Shown here piece after piece: positions 9,579 to 18,711 of a DNA stretch of 64,000 bases (the first letter of the stretch is position 1; each line of letters begins with the position of its first letter). Under the pieces are notes generated by a model, which searched no databases, was not told the origin of the DNA, and saw only the letters and a program-made list of their open reading frames with translations. The stretch spans positions 2,544,501-2,608,500 of the forward strand of contig NC_013173.1 in assembly GCF_000023225.1 (NCBI RefSeq), in the 5' to 3' direction. The stretch is from Desulfomicrobium baculatum DSM 4028 (GTDB lineage: Bacteria > Desulfobacterota > Desulfovibrionia > Desulfovibrionales > Desulfomicrobiaceae). A program made the translations under genes and the position numbers.

Positions 9579-10766
9579 TCAGTTCCCCCACAGGTAATTC
9601 CAGATGCTTCTCATGGTCCCGTTGCGTTTCTTCACGTCGACCTCGGCCGGCAGGGGATCAAGCTGCTGCACGATTTCACTGCGCAGTTGCTGCTGCATCG
9701 ATCGCAGCTCCCGGACTTTGGTCTCCAGGGACTTTTCCAGCCTGTCCACCCGTTCCTGCATGTCGAGCATGGCCGCATGGTCCCAGACGGGCATGAATTC
9801 CAGTTCCTCAATGCGTTTGTTCATGGACCCGATGACGCTTAGGATCCGGGACTGCGCGGCCGTATTCCGGGCCACCTCAGGGACTTCCCGCTTCTCTTCG
9901 GGCGGTGCAGTCGCCGCAATGGGCTCCTTTTTTTCAGACGGCTCCGGATTCCAGTACTGAGCCTCGAAGGACAGGTCCGCTGCCAGTTCGTGAATCACGC
10001 TTCCCCCTATGTTCCGGGTCTGGGAGGAAAAAGCGTCGATCATGATGTAATCGCAGAGGATGTTGACAAGCCGGGGAATGCCGCGGCTGTACGTAGCGAC
10101 GGCCTCCACGGCATCATCGTCAAAGACCAGGGCTGTCTTGTTGCCGGCCTTCTCCAGACGGAAAAGAATGTACTCACGGACCTCCGGCGCGCTCAGCGGC
10201 TGCAGATGGCAGTTGATCTGAATGCGCTGCCGCAACTGCAAGAGACCGGGCCGGGCCAGAAGGTCGCGCAGCTCCGGCTGGCCGACGAGAATGATCTGCA
10301 GAAGCTTGTCCCGATCCGTCTCCAGGTTCGAGAGCATGCGCACCTCTTCCAGGATTTCGGCGGACAGGTTCTGGGCCTCGTCGATGATCAGCACGGCCTG
10401 ACGGCGCTGGGCATATTGTTCGATGAGGAAATCGTTCAGTTCCCGCAGCAGCGTGGCCTTGTCCCGCCCGTCCGTATCCAGCCCGAAATCACCGTTGATC
10501 TGCATGAGGAGCTGCAAGGAATCGACACGGGTGTTGAACACCTTGGCCAGGACGCTGTCCCGCAGCTGCGACCGGATCATGTTGCGGATCAGGGTAGTCT
10601 TCCCGGACCCCACTTCGCCGGTCAGCAGAATGAACCCCGCCCGCTCCTTGATCCCATGCGTCAGATAGGTCAGCGCACGCTTGTGAGCCCGACTCGGATA
10701 CAGGAAATCGGGGTTGGGAAGAAGATCGAAGGGTTTCTCACGCAACCCGAAGAATGCTGTGTACAC
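9579..10766 (-). CDS. XrtA-associated AAA/ExeA-like ATPase
   Basis: A 395-residue cytoplasmic ATPase. It begins at a GTG codon (10766) with (V/M)YTAFFGLREKPFDLLPNPDF, the typical start of this family. Walker A is GEVGSGKT at about residues 49-56 and Walker B is LIIDEAQN near residue 125. The C-terminal third is charged and predicted to form a coiled coil (DRLEKSLETKVRELRSMQQQ). GTG was chosen because GGAG lies 11 bases upstream and the upstream kinase ends 8 bp before it; no ATG gives the family N-terminus. The family is a fixed member of exosortase-A operons and probably powers or gates export. Confidence 0.9.
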   Translation of the reverse strand: MYTAFFGLREKPFDLLPNPDFLYPSRAHKRALTYLTHGIKERAGFILLTGEVGSGKTTLIRNMIRSQLRDSVLAKVFNTRVDSLQLLMQINGDFGLDTDGRDKATLLRELNDFLIEQYAQRRQAVLIIDEAQNLSAEILEEVRMLSNLETDRDKLLQIILVGQPELRDLLARPGLLQLRQRIQINCHLQPLSAPEVREYILFRLEKAGNKTALVFDDDAVEAVATYSRGIPRLVNILCDYIMIDAFSSQTRNIGGSVIHELAADLSFEAQYWNPEPSEKKEPIAATAPPEEKREVPEVARNTAAQSRILSVIGSMNKRIEELEFMPVWDHAAMLDMQERVDRLEKSLETKVRELRSMQQQLRSEIVQQLDPLPAEVDVKKRNGTMRSIWNYLWGN

Positions 10767-10774
10767 GGGACAAT

Positions 10775-11575
10775 CTACTCCGCGTAATAGTAGGACGATC
10801 TGCTTTGCAGGTGCGCCCCGTTGTAGACAATGCCCAGAACCTTCTGATCCAGGGCGTCGATGGCCTCCTCGATCTGCTCCAGGCTTGGCATCCCCTCCTT
10901 CACGACCAGAATCACGCCATCGACGATGCTCGCGATGGACCGCGTCTCGGCAAAGGGCAACACCGGCGGGGTGTCGACTATGATGTAGCGGTCTCCGTAA
11001 CGTATCTTCATTTCCCGAAACAGGCTGCGCATGGCGTCGGAAGAGAACAGCTCCACCGGATTGGGGGTGGGCGTGCCCGCAGGCAGGACCGAGAGCTTTC
11101 CGATCCCCGTCTTGACCAGCAGTTCTCCCACGTCCAGACCCTCGCGCATGCAATCCGAAAGCCCCTTGCACGAGCCAAGGCCCAGGTACTTGTGCACGGC
11201 GGGCCGCCGCAGGTCGGCATCGACGAGCAGAACCGTATGATCGTACTCACCCGCAAGGCTTGCGGCCAGGTTGACCGCGGTCATGCTCTTGCCCTCGCCC
11301 GCGGTGGAACTGGTCACGGCGATGAGGTTGTCGAAACGCTCACGCTTGGTCATCTTGACCAGCGCCTCCTTCAACTTGCGGTACTCCTCCGCCATGGGCG
11401 ACAAAGGCGCGTTGATGACCACCATGGTCTCCTCGGCCAAGCGGACCCCGCCGACGCTGGTCGACTCGCCCATGGGCGCCCGGGCAATGCCGGACACTCC
11501 GGCCCTGTTTCCTTTGCTGTGCAATCCGGATTGCATTCCAGCCGCTTTGGCCAGTGCTTCCTCGATTCTGCTCAT
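10775..11575 (-). CDS. XrtA-associated tyrosine autokinase (BY-kinase)
   Basis: A 266-residue cytoplasmic BY-kinase domain without fused membrane helices. Walker A is STAGEGKSM near residue 101, Walker A' is LLVDADLRRP, and Walker B is YIIVDTPPVL. The C-terminus ends in the tyrosine cluster SSYYYAE, the usual autophosphorylation site. It works with the adjacent chain-length determinant, which supplies the membrane activator, to control polymer length. The order Wzz-like, kinase, ATPase matches other exosortase-A loci. Confidence 0.92.
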   Translation of the reverse strand: MSRIEEALAKAAGMQSGLHSKGNRAGVSGIARAPMGESTSVGGVRLAEETMVVINAPLSPMAEEYRKLKEALVKMTKRERFDNLIAVTSSTAGEGKSMTAVNLAASLAGEYDHTVLLVDADLRRPAVHKYLGLGSCKGLSDCMREGLDVGELLVKTGIGKLSVLPAGTPTPNPVELFSSDAMRSLFREMKIRYGDRYIIVDTPPVLPFAETRSIASIVDGVILVVKEGMPSLEQIEEAIDALDQKVLGIVYNGAHLQSRSSYYYAE

Positions 11576-11611
11576 TGGTTTTAAGTATCCTTTTAAATTC
11601 AGGTTTCGGAG

Positions 11612-13081
11612 CTACAGCCAAGGGCCGAGCGCCCTTTCAAACAGCACATCGAGGGGTGAGTTGCCCAGGGCCTCCATGACGCCGATGGTCACCAGCATGA
11701 GGAAATAAAGCGCCGCTCCGGACATAAAAATACGGTCCCCCCTCACGCGCTGCCTCTCCTCCTTTGGCTTGGAAATCGCAGGCAGAACGGCCAGCACCCG
11801 CTGGTTGAGAGACCGCAGGTCGGCCAGGCTCTCCACCGACCCGCGCATGAGGTACGGCACCATGATGACGGCCATGCCTATCCCGATTCCGGCCAGGGCC
11901 GACAAAAGCATGATCGGCACGCGCTTGGGACTGACAGTGGTGTCGGGCATGACAGCCGGATCCACGACCCGAAAGTTCATGGACTTGTTTTCCATCTCCA
12001 TTTGTTTGGAAACTTCCGACTGGCCGTAGCGGGTCACGAGCTGACTGTAGATCAGGGTCTCGTTATCCTTCTTGCGCAAGAGTTCGTTCAGCCCCGTGCG
12101 GAGCGTGGGAATCCGGCGCAGAAGCTCCGTCTTTTCCTCGATGGTCGCAAGCTGGGCCTTCTCCTGAAGCGTGGCGGCCTCTATCTCGGCCTGAACCAGT
12201 GTCTTGGCGGCTGCTCCCGAGTTCCCGGTCATGCCGCCCGACGGACTGCTTTTCACGGCCCTGATCTGCCCCTGCAGCCGCACGACCTTTGGATGCTGAT
12301 CCGTATAGGCCGTCAAAAGCGTCGCCAATTGGCGCTCCATATCGGCCAGATGCGCGGACCGGCCCCCTCCGGAGGGCATGAGCTGCAACTTGGTCTCAAG
12401 CTCAAGCTTGCGCGCCCGAATGGCCTCCAGCTTTCTCTCGGCATCGGCGATCTCGAAACGGATTGTGGTCTCGTCCGTCGCCAGCTGGAGGCCATGCTCG
12501 GCCCTGTACTGATTGATCTCATCCTCCACCGCGTCGAGGCGCTTCTTGAAGCTCTCTATCTGCTCGGATAAAAAGCGGGTCGCTTCCAGGGATTCGTCCC
12601 GCTTGGAGGCCGTATTCGACTCGATGTAGACTTGAGTGATGGTGTTGACGAAATCACGGGCATAACGCGGGTCGCTGTCCTGAAAGGAGATGAAGAAGAT
12701 CCCCCGTTTTTCGTCCAGCCTGATGGAAATCCGCTCCCGCAAATCCTTGATGTATGCTTCCCGATCCATATCCGAAGCAAACTCGACATCCTTATCCAGA
12801 ATGCGCATCACCTTGAAGAGCGTTTCCCGACTGAGCATGGCCACGGTCAAAACCTTGATCTTGGCCTCCATGGACGGAGTGGTGGCAATGCCCTTGACCA
12901 ATTCGCTGATGACGCTCTGTTCGATGAAAACCGTGGACTGCGCCTCGTATTTCCTGGGCAGGACATAACTGGTTATAACGCCCAGGGTCATGACCAGCAG
13001 AGCCACGACGACCACAACGCGCTTGCGTTGCAGCAAGATCCGCGCATACCTTTCAAATTGCTGATACAGTTCATGATTCAT
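11612..13081 (-). CDS. XrtA system polysaccharide chain-length determinant (Wzz/GNVR)
   Basis: A 489-residue inner-membrane protein. The N-terminal helix is VVVVVALLVMTLGVITSYVL (residues 19-40). A long periplasmic region, about residues 45-390, is mostly coiled coil and contains the GNVR-like motif. Two hydrophobic segments follow near residues 400-425 and 455-475. This is the polysaccharide co-polymerase layout and sets chain length together with the downstream kinase. ATG at 13081 follows the export protein by 21 bp, consistent with co-transcription. Confidence 0.9.
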   Translation of the reverse strand: MNHELYQQFERYARILLQRKRVVVVVALLVMTLGVITSYVLPRKYEAQSTVFIEQSVISELVKGIATTPSMEAKIKVLTVAMLSRETLFKVMRILDKDVEFASDMDREAYIKDLRERISIRLDEKRGIFFISFQDSDPRYARDFVNTITQVYIESNTASKRDESLEATRFLSEQIESFKKRLDAVEDEINQYRAEHGLQLATDETTIRFEIADAERKLEAIRARKLELETKLQLMPSGGGRSAHLADMERQLATLLTAYTDQHPKVVRLQGQIRAVKSSPSGGMTGNSGAAAKTLVQAEIEAATLQEKAQLATIEEKTELLRRIPTLRTGLNELLRKKDNETLIYSQLVTRYGQSEVSKQMEMENKSMNFRVVDPAVMPDTTVSPKRVPIMLLSALAGIGIGMAVIMVPYLMRGSVESLADLRSLNQRVLAVLPAISKPKEERQRVRGDRIFMSGAALYFLMLVTIGVMEALGNSPLDVLFERALGPWL

Positions 13082-13102
13082 GTGTGGCTCCGCTCCTGCG
13101 GC

Positions 13103-13948
13103 TTAAAAAAAACTTTCCGCGGCAATGATGTAATCCCCGCGACGCAAGACTACGTTCTGAGACAAATCGCGGCCCTCGGCCAGATCCTGGGCCCGGACCG
13201 GAATCCGCTTCTCGGCCCCGTCCTCTCGCCGGACCACGACCGTATCGTTCTTCTTGGCGAATTTGTTGAATCCTCCGCACGCCAGCAGGGCATCGAGCAC
13301 CGTCATCCCGTCCTTGTAAGGCAGGGCCTGGGGCGTGTTCACGGCACCGACGACATAGACATACGGTTCAGGCAGAGCCGGAAAGACAATGATGTCGTTG
13401 TGGCGCAGAACAAGGTCCTGCTTTAAGTCCCCGTTGCGCAGCAGAAGATCGAAGTCCCGATCCATCCGGGCCCCGTCGCGCATGACATGGGCACCGTGCA
13501 GGTCGGCCCGGGCCAAATCCATGCCCGCCAGAAGATGCAGAAGCGAGGTCTTCTGCTTCAGGGGGTAAACGCCCGTGACGACGCCACCGCCGATGATGTA
13601 GACCTTGCTGTTCTCGATGCCGACCATGGACACCGTGACCATCGGCTCCTTGACCAGGGCCGAGAGACGGCCTGCGATCTCCTTCTGCAGGGCCTCGGGG
13701 GTCAAACCCTCGGCCATGATCTCTCCGGCTCCGGGCAGGGAGATGCGGCCGTCGGGACGTACAAGGGCGGGAACCGTCAAATCAGGCTCGCCCCACACGA
13801 AGACATGCACGCTGTCTCCCGCGCCGATGATGTACTCGCCGGCCAGCCCTGTCCCACCAAGAAGCATCGCGCCGAAAATCAGCACCGCAACCTTGGCCAT
13901 AAAACATTTCTTCCACATGATGGATCCAATTCCGATACAAGACGACAT
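13103..13948 (-). CDS. XrtA-associated polysaccharide export protein (Wza-like)
   Basis: A 281-residue secreted protein. It begins with a short polar stretch and the hydrophobic segment MAKVAVLIFGAMLLGGTGLAG, then the polysaccharide-export domain EYIIGAGDSVHVFVWGEPDLT, followed by two SLBB-type domains (VYIIGGGVVTGVYPLK and YVYVVGAVNTPQALPYK). It should form the outer-membrane or periplasmic export channel. The ATG at 13948 has a strong GGGAGG site 5 bases upstream, and the upstream gene stops inside that site. ATGs at residues 11 and 17 would also leave an export signal. No lipobox cysteine is visible, unlike classical Wza. Confidence 0.9.
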   Translation of the reverse strand: MSSCIGIGSIMWKKCFMAKVAVLIFGAMLLGGTGLAGEYIIGAGDSVHVFVWGEPDLTVPALVRPDGRISLPGAGEIMAEGLTPEALQKEIAGRLSALVKEPMVTVSMVGIENSKVYIIGGGVVTGVYPLKQKTSLLHLLAGMDLARADLHGAHVMRDGARMDRDFDLLLRNGDLKQDLVLRHNDIIVFPALPEPYVYVVGAVNTPQALPYKDGMTVLDALLACGGFNKFAKKNDTVVVRREDGAEKRIPVRAQDLAEGRDLSQNVVLRRGDYIIAAESFF

Positions 13949-13950
13949 CT

Positions 13951-15327
13951 CTACCTCCCTTTTCCAAGCAATACGACTTTAAATGTTTTAATAACAATGT
14001 ACAAATCAAGTATTATTGAGATGTTCTTTATGTAATACATATCATAACGAAGCTTCTCAATTGCATCCTCAACGGTTGAACCATACGGATAGAGCACTTG
14101 CGCCCACCCCGTCAGTCCCGGCTTCACATAGTGCCGCTCCGAATAGTATGGGATCATTTCCTTCAGCTCACTCACGAACTCAGGGCGTTCCGGCCTGGGA
14201 CCGACCAGGCTCATGTCGCCTTTGAGGATGTTGATCAGCTGTGGAATCTCGTCCAGGCGGGAACGGCGCAGGAAGTTGCCGAACTTGGTTATGCGCGGAT
14301 CATCCACCTGGGACCAAACGGCTCCGGTCCCTGCTTCGGCGTCTTCGCGCATGGTGCGGAACTTCATGAGCACAAAGGGCCTGTCGCCCCTGCCGACCCT
14401 GACCTGCCGAAACAGCATGGGGCCGGGAGAATCCATTTTGATGGCCAGCGCGATGAACGGCACGAACGGCATAAAACAGATCAGGCCGATACTGGCGGCG
14501 CTCAGGTCAAAGACGCGCTTGCACAGGCGCAGCATCCAGTTCACCTTGAACCCATGACTGAATATGAACCAGCTGGGCGAGATGTTCTCGATGAGCAGCT
14601 TATGCGTCGCGCTTTCATAGAAGGAGGGGGCGTCCACGACCTCGATCCCGGCCATCTTGCAGTTCAAAAGCTCCTCCACCGGGAAAAAGCCCCGCCGTTC
14701 GGCCAGGGCGACCACGACCTTGTCGGCCCCGAAATTCTGGGCCAGGCGCAACAATCTGCCGATCCTGTCAGGAGCCGCTTCATGCCCGGCCTCTTCGTCT
14801 GCCGGGGGAAAAACCGTCGACGTGCAGCTGACTCTGCCCAGCATGACATAACTCTCCCGATTGGCGTGCATGAACTCCTCCATCTGCACGGCCAGAGGAC
14901 CGTCTCCAACGATAAGTACGCGCTTGAGCACTCCCGGGATGACCCTGCGATACTTGGCGAAGAGGTATTCGGCGGACTTGAGCCCGGCAAAGACGCCGAG
15001 CCCCAGCACGACAAGACGGATCTCGCTTCCGAGCATACCCGATGACCTGTCCACGACATAAAGCATCGCCATGGTCAGCGAGGTCGCCACGGCTTGATAA
15101 TACAAGGCCCTCGGCGCCCTCGGTTTACGGCCGGTGAACCAGAAGACCGACCAGACCCCGACCGAGGGCAGGAGGGTAATGGCCAGAACACTGCTGGCAC
15201 CGCGCACGAACTCAAAGTCCCCGGAAAGCGATGCGACGGACGGCGCCAGGATGGCCAGGGACGCACTCAGGGCCAGCAACGCCCAGACGATGTCGTGGGC
15301 AAGATTGCGAAGTATAATTGGAGACAT
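13951..15327 (-). CDS. Polyprenyl-phosphate sugar-1-phosphate transferase (EpsB/WbaP type)
   Basis: A 458-residue initiating glycosyltransferase. The N-terminal half has four to five hydrophobic segments and a nucleotide-binding-like fold (VLIVGDGPLAVQMEEF). The C-terminal half is the bacterial sugar transferase domain: KRVFDLSAASIGL, SPGPMLFRQVRVGRGDRPF, LMKFRTM, RRSRLDEIPQLINIL and GPRPERPEF. It transfers a sugar-1-phosphate from a UDP-sugar to undecaprenyl phosphate, which starts each repeat unit. It directly follows prsT in the operon, the usual position in exosortase-A systems. Confidence 0.93.
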   Translation of the reverse strand: MSPIILRNLAHDIVWALLALSASLAILAPSVASLSGDFEFVRGASSVLAITLLPSVGVWSVFWFTGRKPRAPRALYYQAVATSLTMAMLYVVDRSSGMLGSEIRLVVLGLGVFAGLKSAEYLFAKYRRVIPGVLKRVLIVGDGPLAVQMEEFMHANRESYVMLGRVSCTSTVFPPADEEAGHEAAPDRIGRLLRLAQNFGADKVVVALAERRGFFPVEELLNCKMAGIEVVDAPSFYESATHKLLIENISPSWFIFSHGFKVNWMLRLCKRVFDLSAASIGLICFMPFVPFIALAIKMDSPGPMLFRQVRVGRGDRPFVLMKFRTMREDAEAGTGAVWSQVDDPRITKFGNFLRRSRLDEIPQLINILKGDMSLVGPRPERPEFVSELKEMIPYYSERHYVKPGLTGWAQVLYPYGSTVEDAIEKLRYDMYYIKNISIILDLYIVIKTFKVVLLGKGR

Positions 15328-15336
15328 GCTTCCTCC

Positions 15337-17991
15337 CTACTTCCCGCTCAAGGCGCGCAGAAGCTTTTCGGCGTCCTCGCGTTCAGCGAAATCGGCCGAA
15401 GCCAAGGCCGTTTCAAGCGTTGCCCTGGCTTCGGCCGTGCGGCCCAGCTCGGCCTGGGCCAGGCCCTGATGATAAAGGATTCCGGGATTGCCTGGAGCAA
15501 GGGTCAAGGCCCGCGCGAGTACGCCCAGGGCCTCCTCTGGACGATTGTTACGAATCAGGGCGTAGCCGAGCGTGTCGATGACGGCGGGGTCGCTGTTCGC
15601 AAGCACAAAGGCTGCCATGGCCAGATTCACGGCCTGGGCGCTTTTCGCCTCGTCATCGGCCCAGATCATGGCCAGATTATTCAAGGCCGGGACATGGTCG
15701 TGCCGGGCCTGGACGGCCTGGAGATACATCCTGGCCGCGTCGTCGTTCCTGCCAAGCAGTTGCAAGGCCATGCCCTTCCCGGTCAGGGCCGGGGCGTTGG
15801 TGGGTGAATGCGCCAAAACCTGATCAAAGGTGGCGAGCGCCTTCTTGGTCTCCCGGCCACGCAGCTGAAACTCGCCCAGCACGACGCCGACCTGATCGTC
15901 CGAGGGCTCCAGCTCCCACCCTTTGAGCAGTACTTTTTCGGCTTCTGCCCGGTTCTGGCGCATCTCAAGAATACTGGCCAACGGCAGGCAGGACTGCCCC
16001 TTGTCCGGCTTCAACTGCATCAGACGCCGGGCGCTTTCCTCGGCCTTGTCCAGATCTCCGGCGGCCATCCACGCTCTCATCCGCTCCACCGTCCCGGCAT
16101 AGGGGTCGATTTGCTCAAGCCGGCTGTATAAGGCCATGGCCTTGTCCATTTCCTTGCGCGCGACATGCAGCTTGGCCATGCCCTGGACAATGACCATATT
16201 CTCGGGTTGCTTCGTTCGTTCCTGGTCCAGAACCGCCAGGGCCTCGTCGCTTTTCCCGTTTCGCTGCAGGAAACTCGAAAGCATCAGGATCGCCCCGGTG
16301 TCCTTGGTGGAACGAGCCTTTTCCAGCCGGACCCGGGCCTCGTCGAGCTTCCCCTGCTTCTCAAGGACCGCCGCCGAGGCAATGAGGGCCCGCACGTCGT
16401 TCGGGGCGAAGCCCAGGGCCAGATCATACTGCGTCACGGCCTCGTCGAGCTTGTTCTGGAAGAGTTTGGCGATGGCGCCGTGATAATAGGTCTGTAGGAA
16501 AGCCGGGTCCGCGCCACGTGCCTTGGCCAGATATTCCTCGGCCTCCTTGGCGTTCTTGCGTCCCAATGACGCCTTGGCCAAGGCGTTATAGAGCACCGCG
16601 TCATTTTTGCTTCCATTCAGGCCTTCGCTTAGCACGGCCACGGCCTCGTCCATGCGGCCATTTCTGAAATAATACGAGTGCAGGGCCATGCGCGCATCGA
16701 CGCCCTCGGGCGAAATTTTGATCGCGCTGACCATGTCGTCCTCTCCGCTCAGGTCCCCCAAGGAGAGCTTGAGCAGGCCCGTCTTGAGCAACAAGCCATA
16801 ATGAGATGGCGCCAATCCAATGCCCTGTTTGAATTCAGCCAGCGCCTCATGGGCCTTCCCCTGCATCAGCAGGGCATCGCCTTTGAGGACATGGCCGCGA
16901 AAATCCTCCGGACTGCCTTCGATCAGTTTTTCAGCCGCGACCATCGCTTCCGGTCCCCGGCCCTGGCGCAGAAATATCTCACCCTGCATGATCCTGGCCT
17001 GCACGAAGCCGGGACTGTAATCGAGCACGGTCTGGAATTGGGTCACCGCCAGTTCCAGATTGTCGAGGTTGTAGTAGACAAGACCAAGCAGGTAGTATGT
17101 TTCCAGATCCGGCTTGATGCGCAGGGATTTGCTGAGGTACGTCGCGGCCTCGTCGAATTTACCCTCACGGAAGAGATACAGCCCCATGAGCCGATGCCCT
17201 TCGGCGCTGTCGGGATACTCACTCAGCATGGCCTCGGCCGAAACCCTGACCTTCTCCCCTTCGCCTTTGTTCATGAGGAGACTGCCTTGCTTGTAGCGGG
17301 CAAACAAATCGGAGGGGTAGATGGAAGAGATGCGGGAATACGCATCCAGCATGGCTTCGGGATCCTTTTCCTGGGCCTCAAGCTGCGCCAGCGCGTGCAG
17401 ACCCGATCTGTTCTCGGGATCTTGAGCCAACAGTTTGTCGAGCATTTTGCGAGCCTCGGCCCTGTCCCCCTGAATCATAAAAATCTGGACAAGACCCAGC
17501 TTGGCCGAAATCCGGTCAGGCTCGACGGCCAGCGCCTTTTCCAGATGTCCCTTGGCACTGGCGGGATCTCCGGAAATCGTGGCCGAAATGGCGAGCTGCT
17601 CCAGGGCGGCGGCATCATCCGGATGTTCCTGCAAATAGGCCATGATCAAGGGCACGGCCACGGCAGGCTTGTTCTGGAAATTGGCGATCCGGCCCAGCTG
17701 AAAATTGACTCGGCCGTCATAGGGGTTCTGCAGCAGAACTTTCTGAAATTCCCGCTCGGCCTGGTCCATCTTGCCGGTTTCGATATAAGCCAAACCGAGG
17801 TTGTATCGCGCCGCGACAAAATTGGGGTCCTTCTCCAAGGCGTTCTTGTAATGGACGATCGCCCCGTTATAGTTGCCTTGCTTGAAAAGCGCCTCCCCTT
17901 CGGCGTTGAGGGATTCGCTGGTATGTCCCTTGCAACCAGCAAGCGCGACGCAGAGCATGAGCGCAACCGCGAATACAGTACATCTGATCAT
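15337..17991 (-). CDS. prsT: PrsT-type TPR-repeat lipoprotein of the PEP-CTERM system
   Basis: An 884-residue lipoprotein that opens the exopolysaccharide operon. The signal peptide ends in a lipobox (VALAGCKG), so the mature protein starts with a lipidated Cys near residue 20. The rest is about twenty tetratricopeptide repeats of 34 residues, for example YNGAIVHYKNALEKDPNF. This size and position match the PEP-CTERM TPR lipoprotein PrsT, thought to act as a periplasmic scaffold. The ATG at 17991 has GGAGG 4 bases upstream; the six codons before it are not needed. A sigma-54 promoter lies about 290 bp upstream, at 18285-18300. Confidence 0.92.
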   Translation of the reverse strand: MIRCTVFAVALMLCVALAGCKGHTSESLNAEGEALFKQGNYNGAIVHYKNALEKDPNFVAARYNLGLAYIETGKMDQAEREFQKVLLQNPYDGRVNFQLGRIANFQNKPAVAVPLIMAYLQEHPDDAAALEQLAISATISGDPASAKGHLEKALAVEPDRISAKLGLVQIFMIQGDRAEARKMLDKLLAQDPENRSGLHALAQLEAQEKDPEAMLDAYSRISSIYPSDLFARYKQGSLLMNKGEGEKVRVSAEAMLSEYPDSAEGHRLMGLYLFREGKFDEAATYLSKSLRIKPDLETYYLLGLVYYNLDNLELAVTQFQTVLDYSPGFVQARIMQGEIFLRQGRGPEAMVAAEKLIEGSPEDFRGHVLKGDALLMQGKAHEALAEFKQGIGLAPSHYGLLLKTGLLKLSLGDLSGEDDMVSAIKISPEGVDARMALHSYYFRNGRMDEAVAVLSEGLNGSKNDAVLYNALAKASLGRKNAKEAEEYLAKARGADPAFLQTYYHGAIAKLFQNKLDEAVTQYDLALGFAPNDVRALIASAAVLEKQGKLDEARVRLEKARSTKDTGAILMLSSFLQRNGKSDEALAVLDQERTKQPENMVIVQGMAKLHVARKEMDKAMALYSRLEQIDPYAGTVERMRAWMAAGDLDKAEESARRLMQLKPDKGQSCLPLASILEMRQNRAEAEKVLLKGWELEPSDDQVGVVLGEFQLRGRETKKALATFDQVLAHSPTNAPALTGKGMALQLLGRNDDAARMYLQAVQARHDHVPALNNLAMIWADDEAKSAQAVNLAMAAFVLANSDPAVIDTLGYALIRNNRPEEALGVLARALTLAPGNPGILYHQGLAQAELGRTAEARATLETALASADFAEREDAEKLLRALSGK

Positions 17992-18284
17992 TCTTCCTCC
18001 GTCGAACAAGCCTTTTGAAGAGCGGATCGCTCCGTATGCTGAATAATGCGCCGTGGTCCGTCCTGGGCAGTCAATCCCGGGCGAGCCGACCGCGCCCGGA
18101 CGTCAGGCCCCAAGGCAACTCATCCGATGTGCAGGACAGCGCGGCCGCTCATCTTTCAAAGCGCCGCGAACATCACGCTCCGCCCGCCTCGCCGACGCCG
18201 TTGATGTCCTTAGGGATACGCACCCAGGCCGCCTCGTCAGAGGCAGGGCCGACAGACGCTCATCACGCCCGTCGACCCCCCTAG

Positions 18285-18300
18285 AGCAAGTTCAATGCCC
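18285..18300 (-). promoter_or_regulatory. Sigma-54 promoter of the prsT exopolysaccharide operon
   Basis: Read on the minus strand the site is GGGCATTGAACTTGCT. Against the -24/-12 consensus TGGCACGN4TTGCW it keeps the GG, CA and the full TTGCT with exact spacing. The predicted start is near 18274, giving a leader of about 283 nt before prsT. The shared 17-bp upstream element is centred about 258 bp upstream of that start. Confidence 0.65.
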
Positions 18301-18523
18301 GGAGGAGAAAAACCCGCTCAAATTTAAATTATTGCATTAATTCAAAATGTTAAGGAATAAAAAGAGACCTCGGCAGGGGTGCGGAAGCACGCAAAAGCGT
18401 TGCGCGCAGCAGAAGTGTTGCATCAACATGTAACAGACATCAAATCTCCATTTTTATCTTCATTAGCTGTGCAACAGCGCAAATCAAAAACCGGCTTCAA
18501 GTGTTAAAAATATCTCGATTTAC

Positions 18524-18540
18524 TGTCGAAAAAACTTACA
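18524..18540 (-). promoter_or_regulatory. Candidate enhancer (UAS) copy 1, prsT operon
   Basis: On the minus strand this reads TGTAAGTTTTTTCGACA, matching the shared consensus TGTAARNTTNTYCGACA at every defined position. It lies in the divergent region and could also serve the plus-strand gene at 18712. Confidence 0.6.
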
Positions 18541-18711
18541 TTTAATCAAAATTATCCGAAATAATTCGCAGCGGATCTCCTGACCATTACTGTTGCATCA
18601 CTTTTTTTTATCTCTTCCAACATATCATTGACACTTCGGGCAATTTCCATGAAAAAACATGGGAGATGGAGGTGGCGGCCTCAAACAATCAAAAATCCGT
18701 GAGCGTCGATC

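Larger units (their letters stand above)
17992..18711. other. Divergent intergenic region, no gene
   Basis: A 720-bp spacer between the prsT operon and the plus-strand small-molecule run. Positions 18010-18290 are GC-rich without a convincing gene and probably form the long prsT leader. Positions 18301-18620 are AT-rich and carry a minus-strand sigma-54 promoter at the edge (18285-18300), the 17-bp element at 18524-18540, and three copies of a TGTTGCA-type motif (18416, 18468 reversed, 18591). I see no clear sigma-70 or sigma-54 promoter for the plus-strand gene at 18712. Confidence 0.7.

Noticed and set aside
18053-18340. A 95-codon plus-strand frame rich in Arg, Pro and Ala
   Set aside because: It covers the predicted sigma-54 promoter of prsT on the other strand and has no ribosome site; composition is that of a GC-rich random frame.
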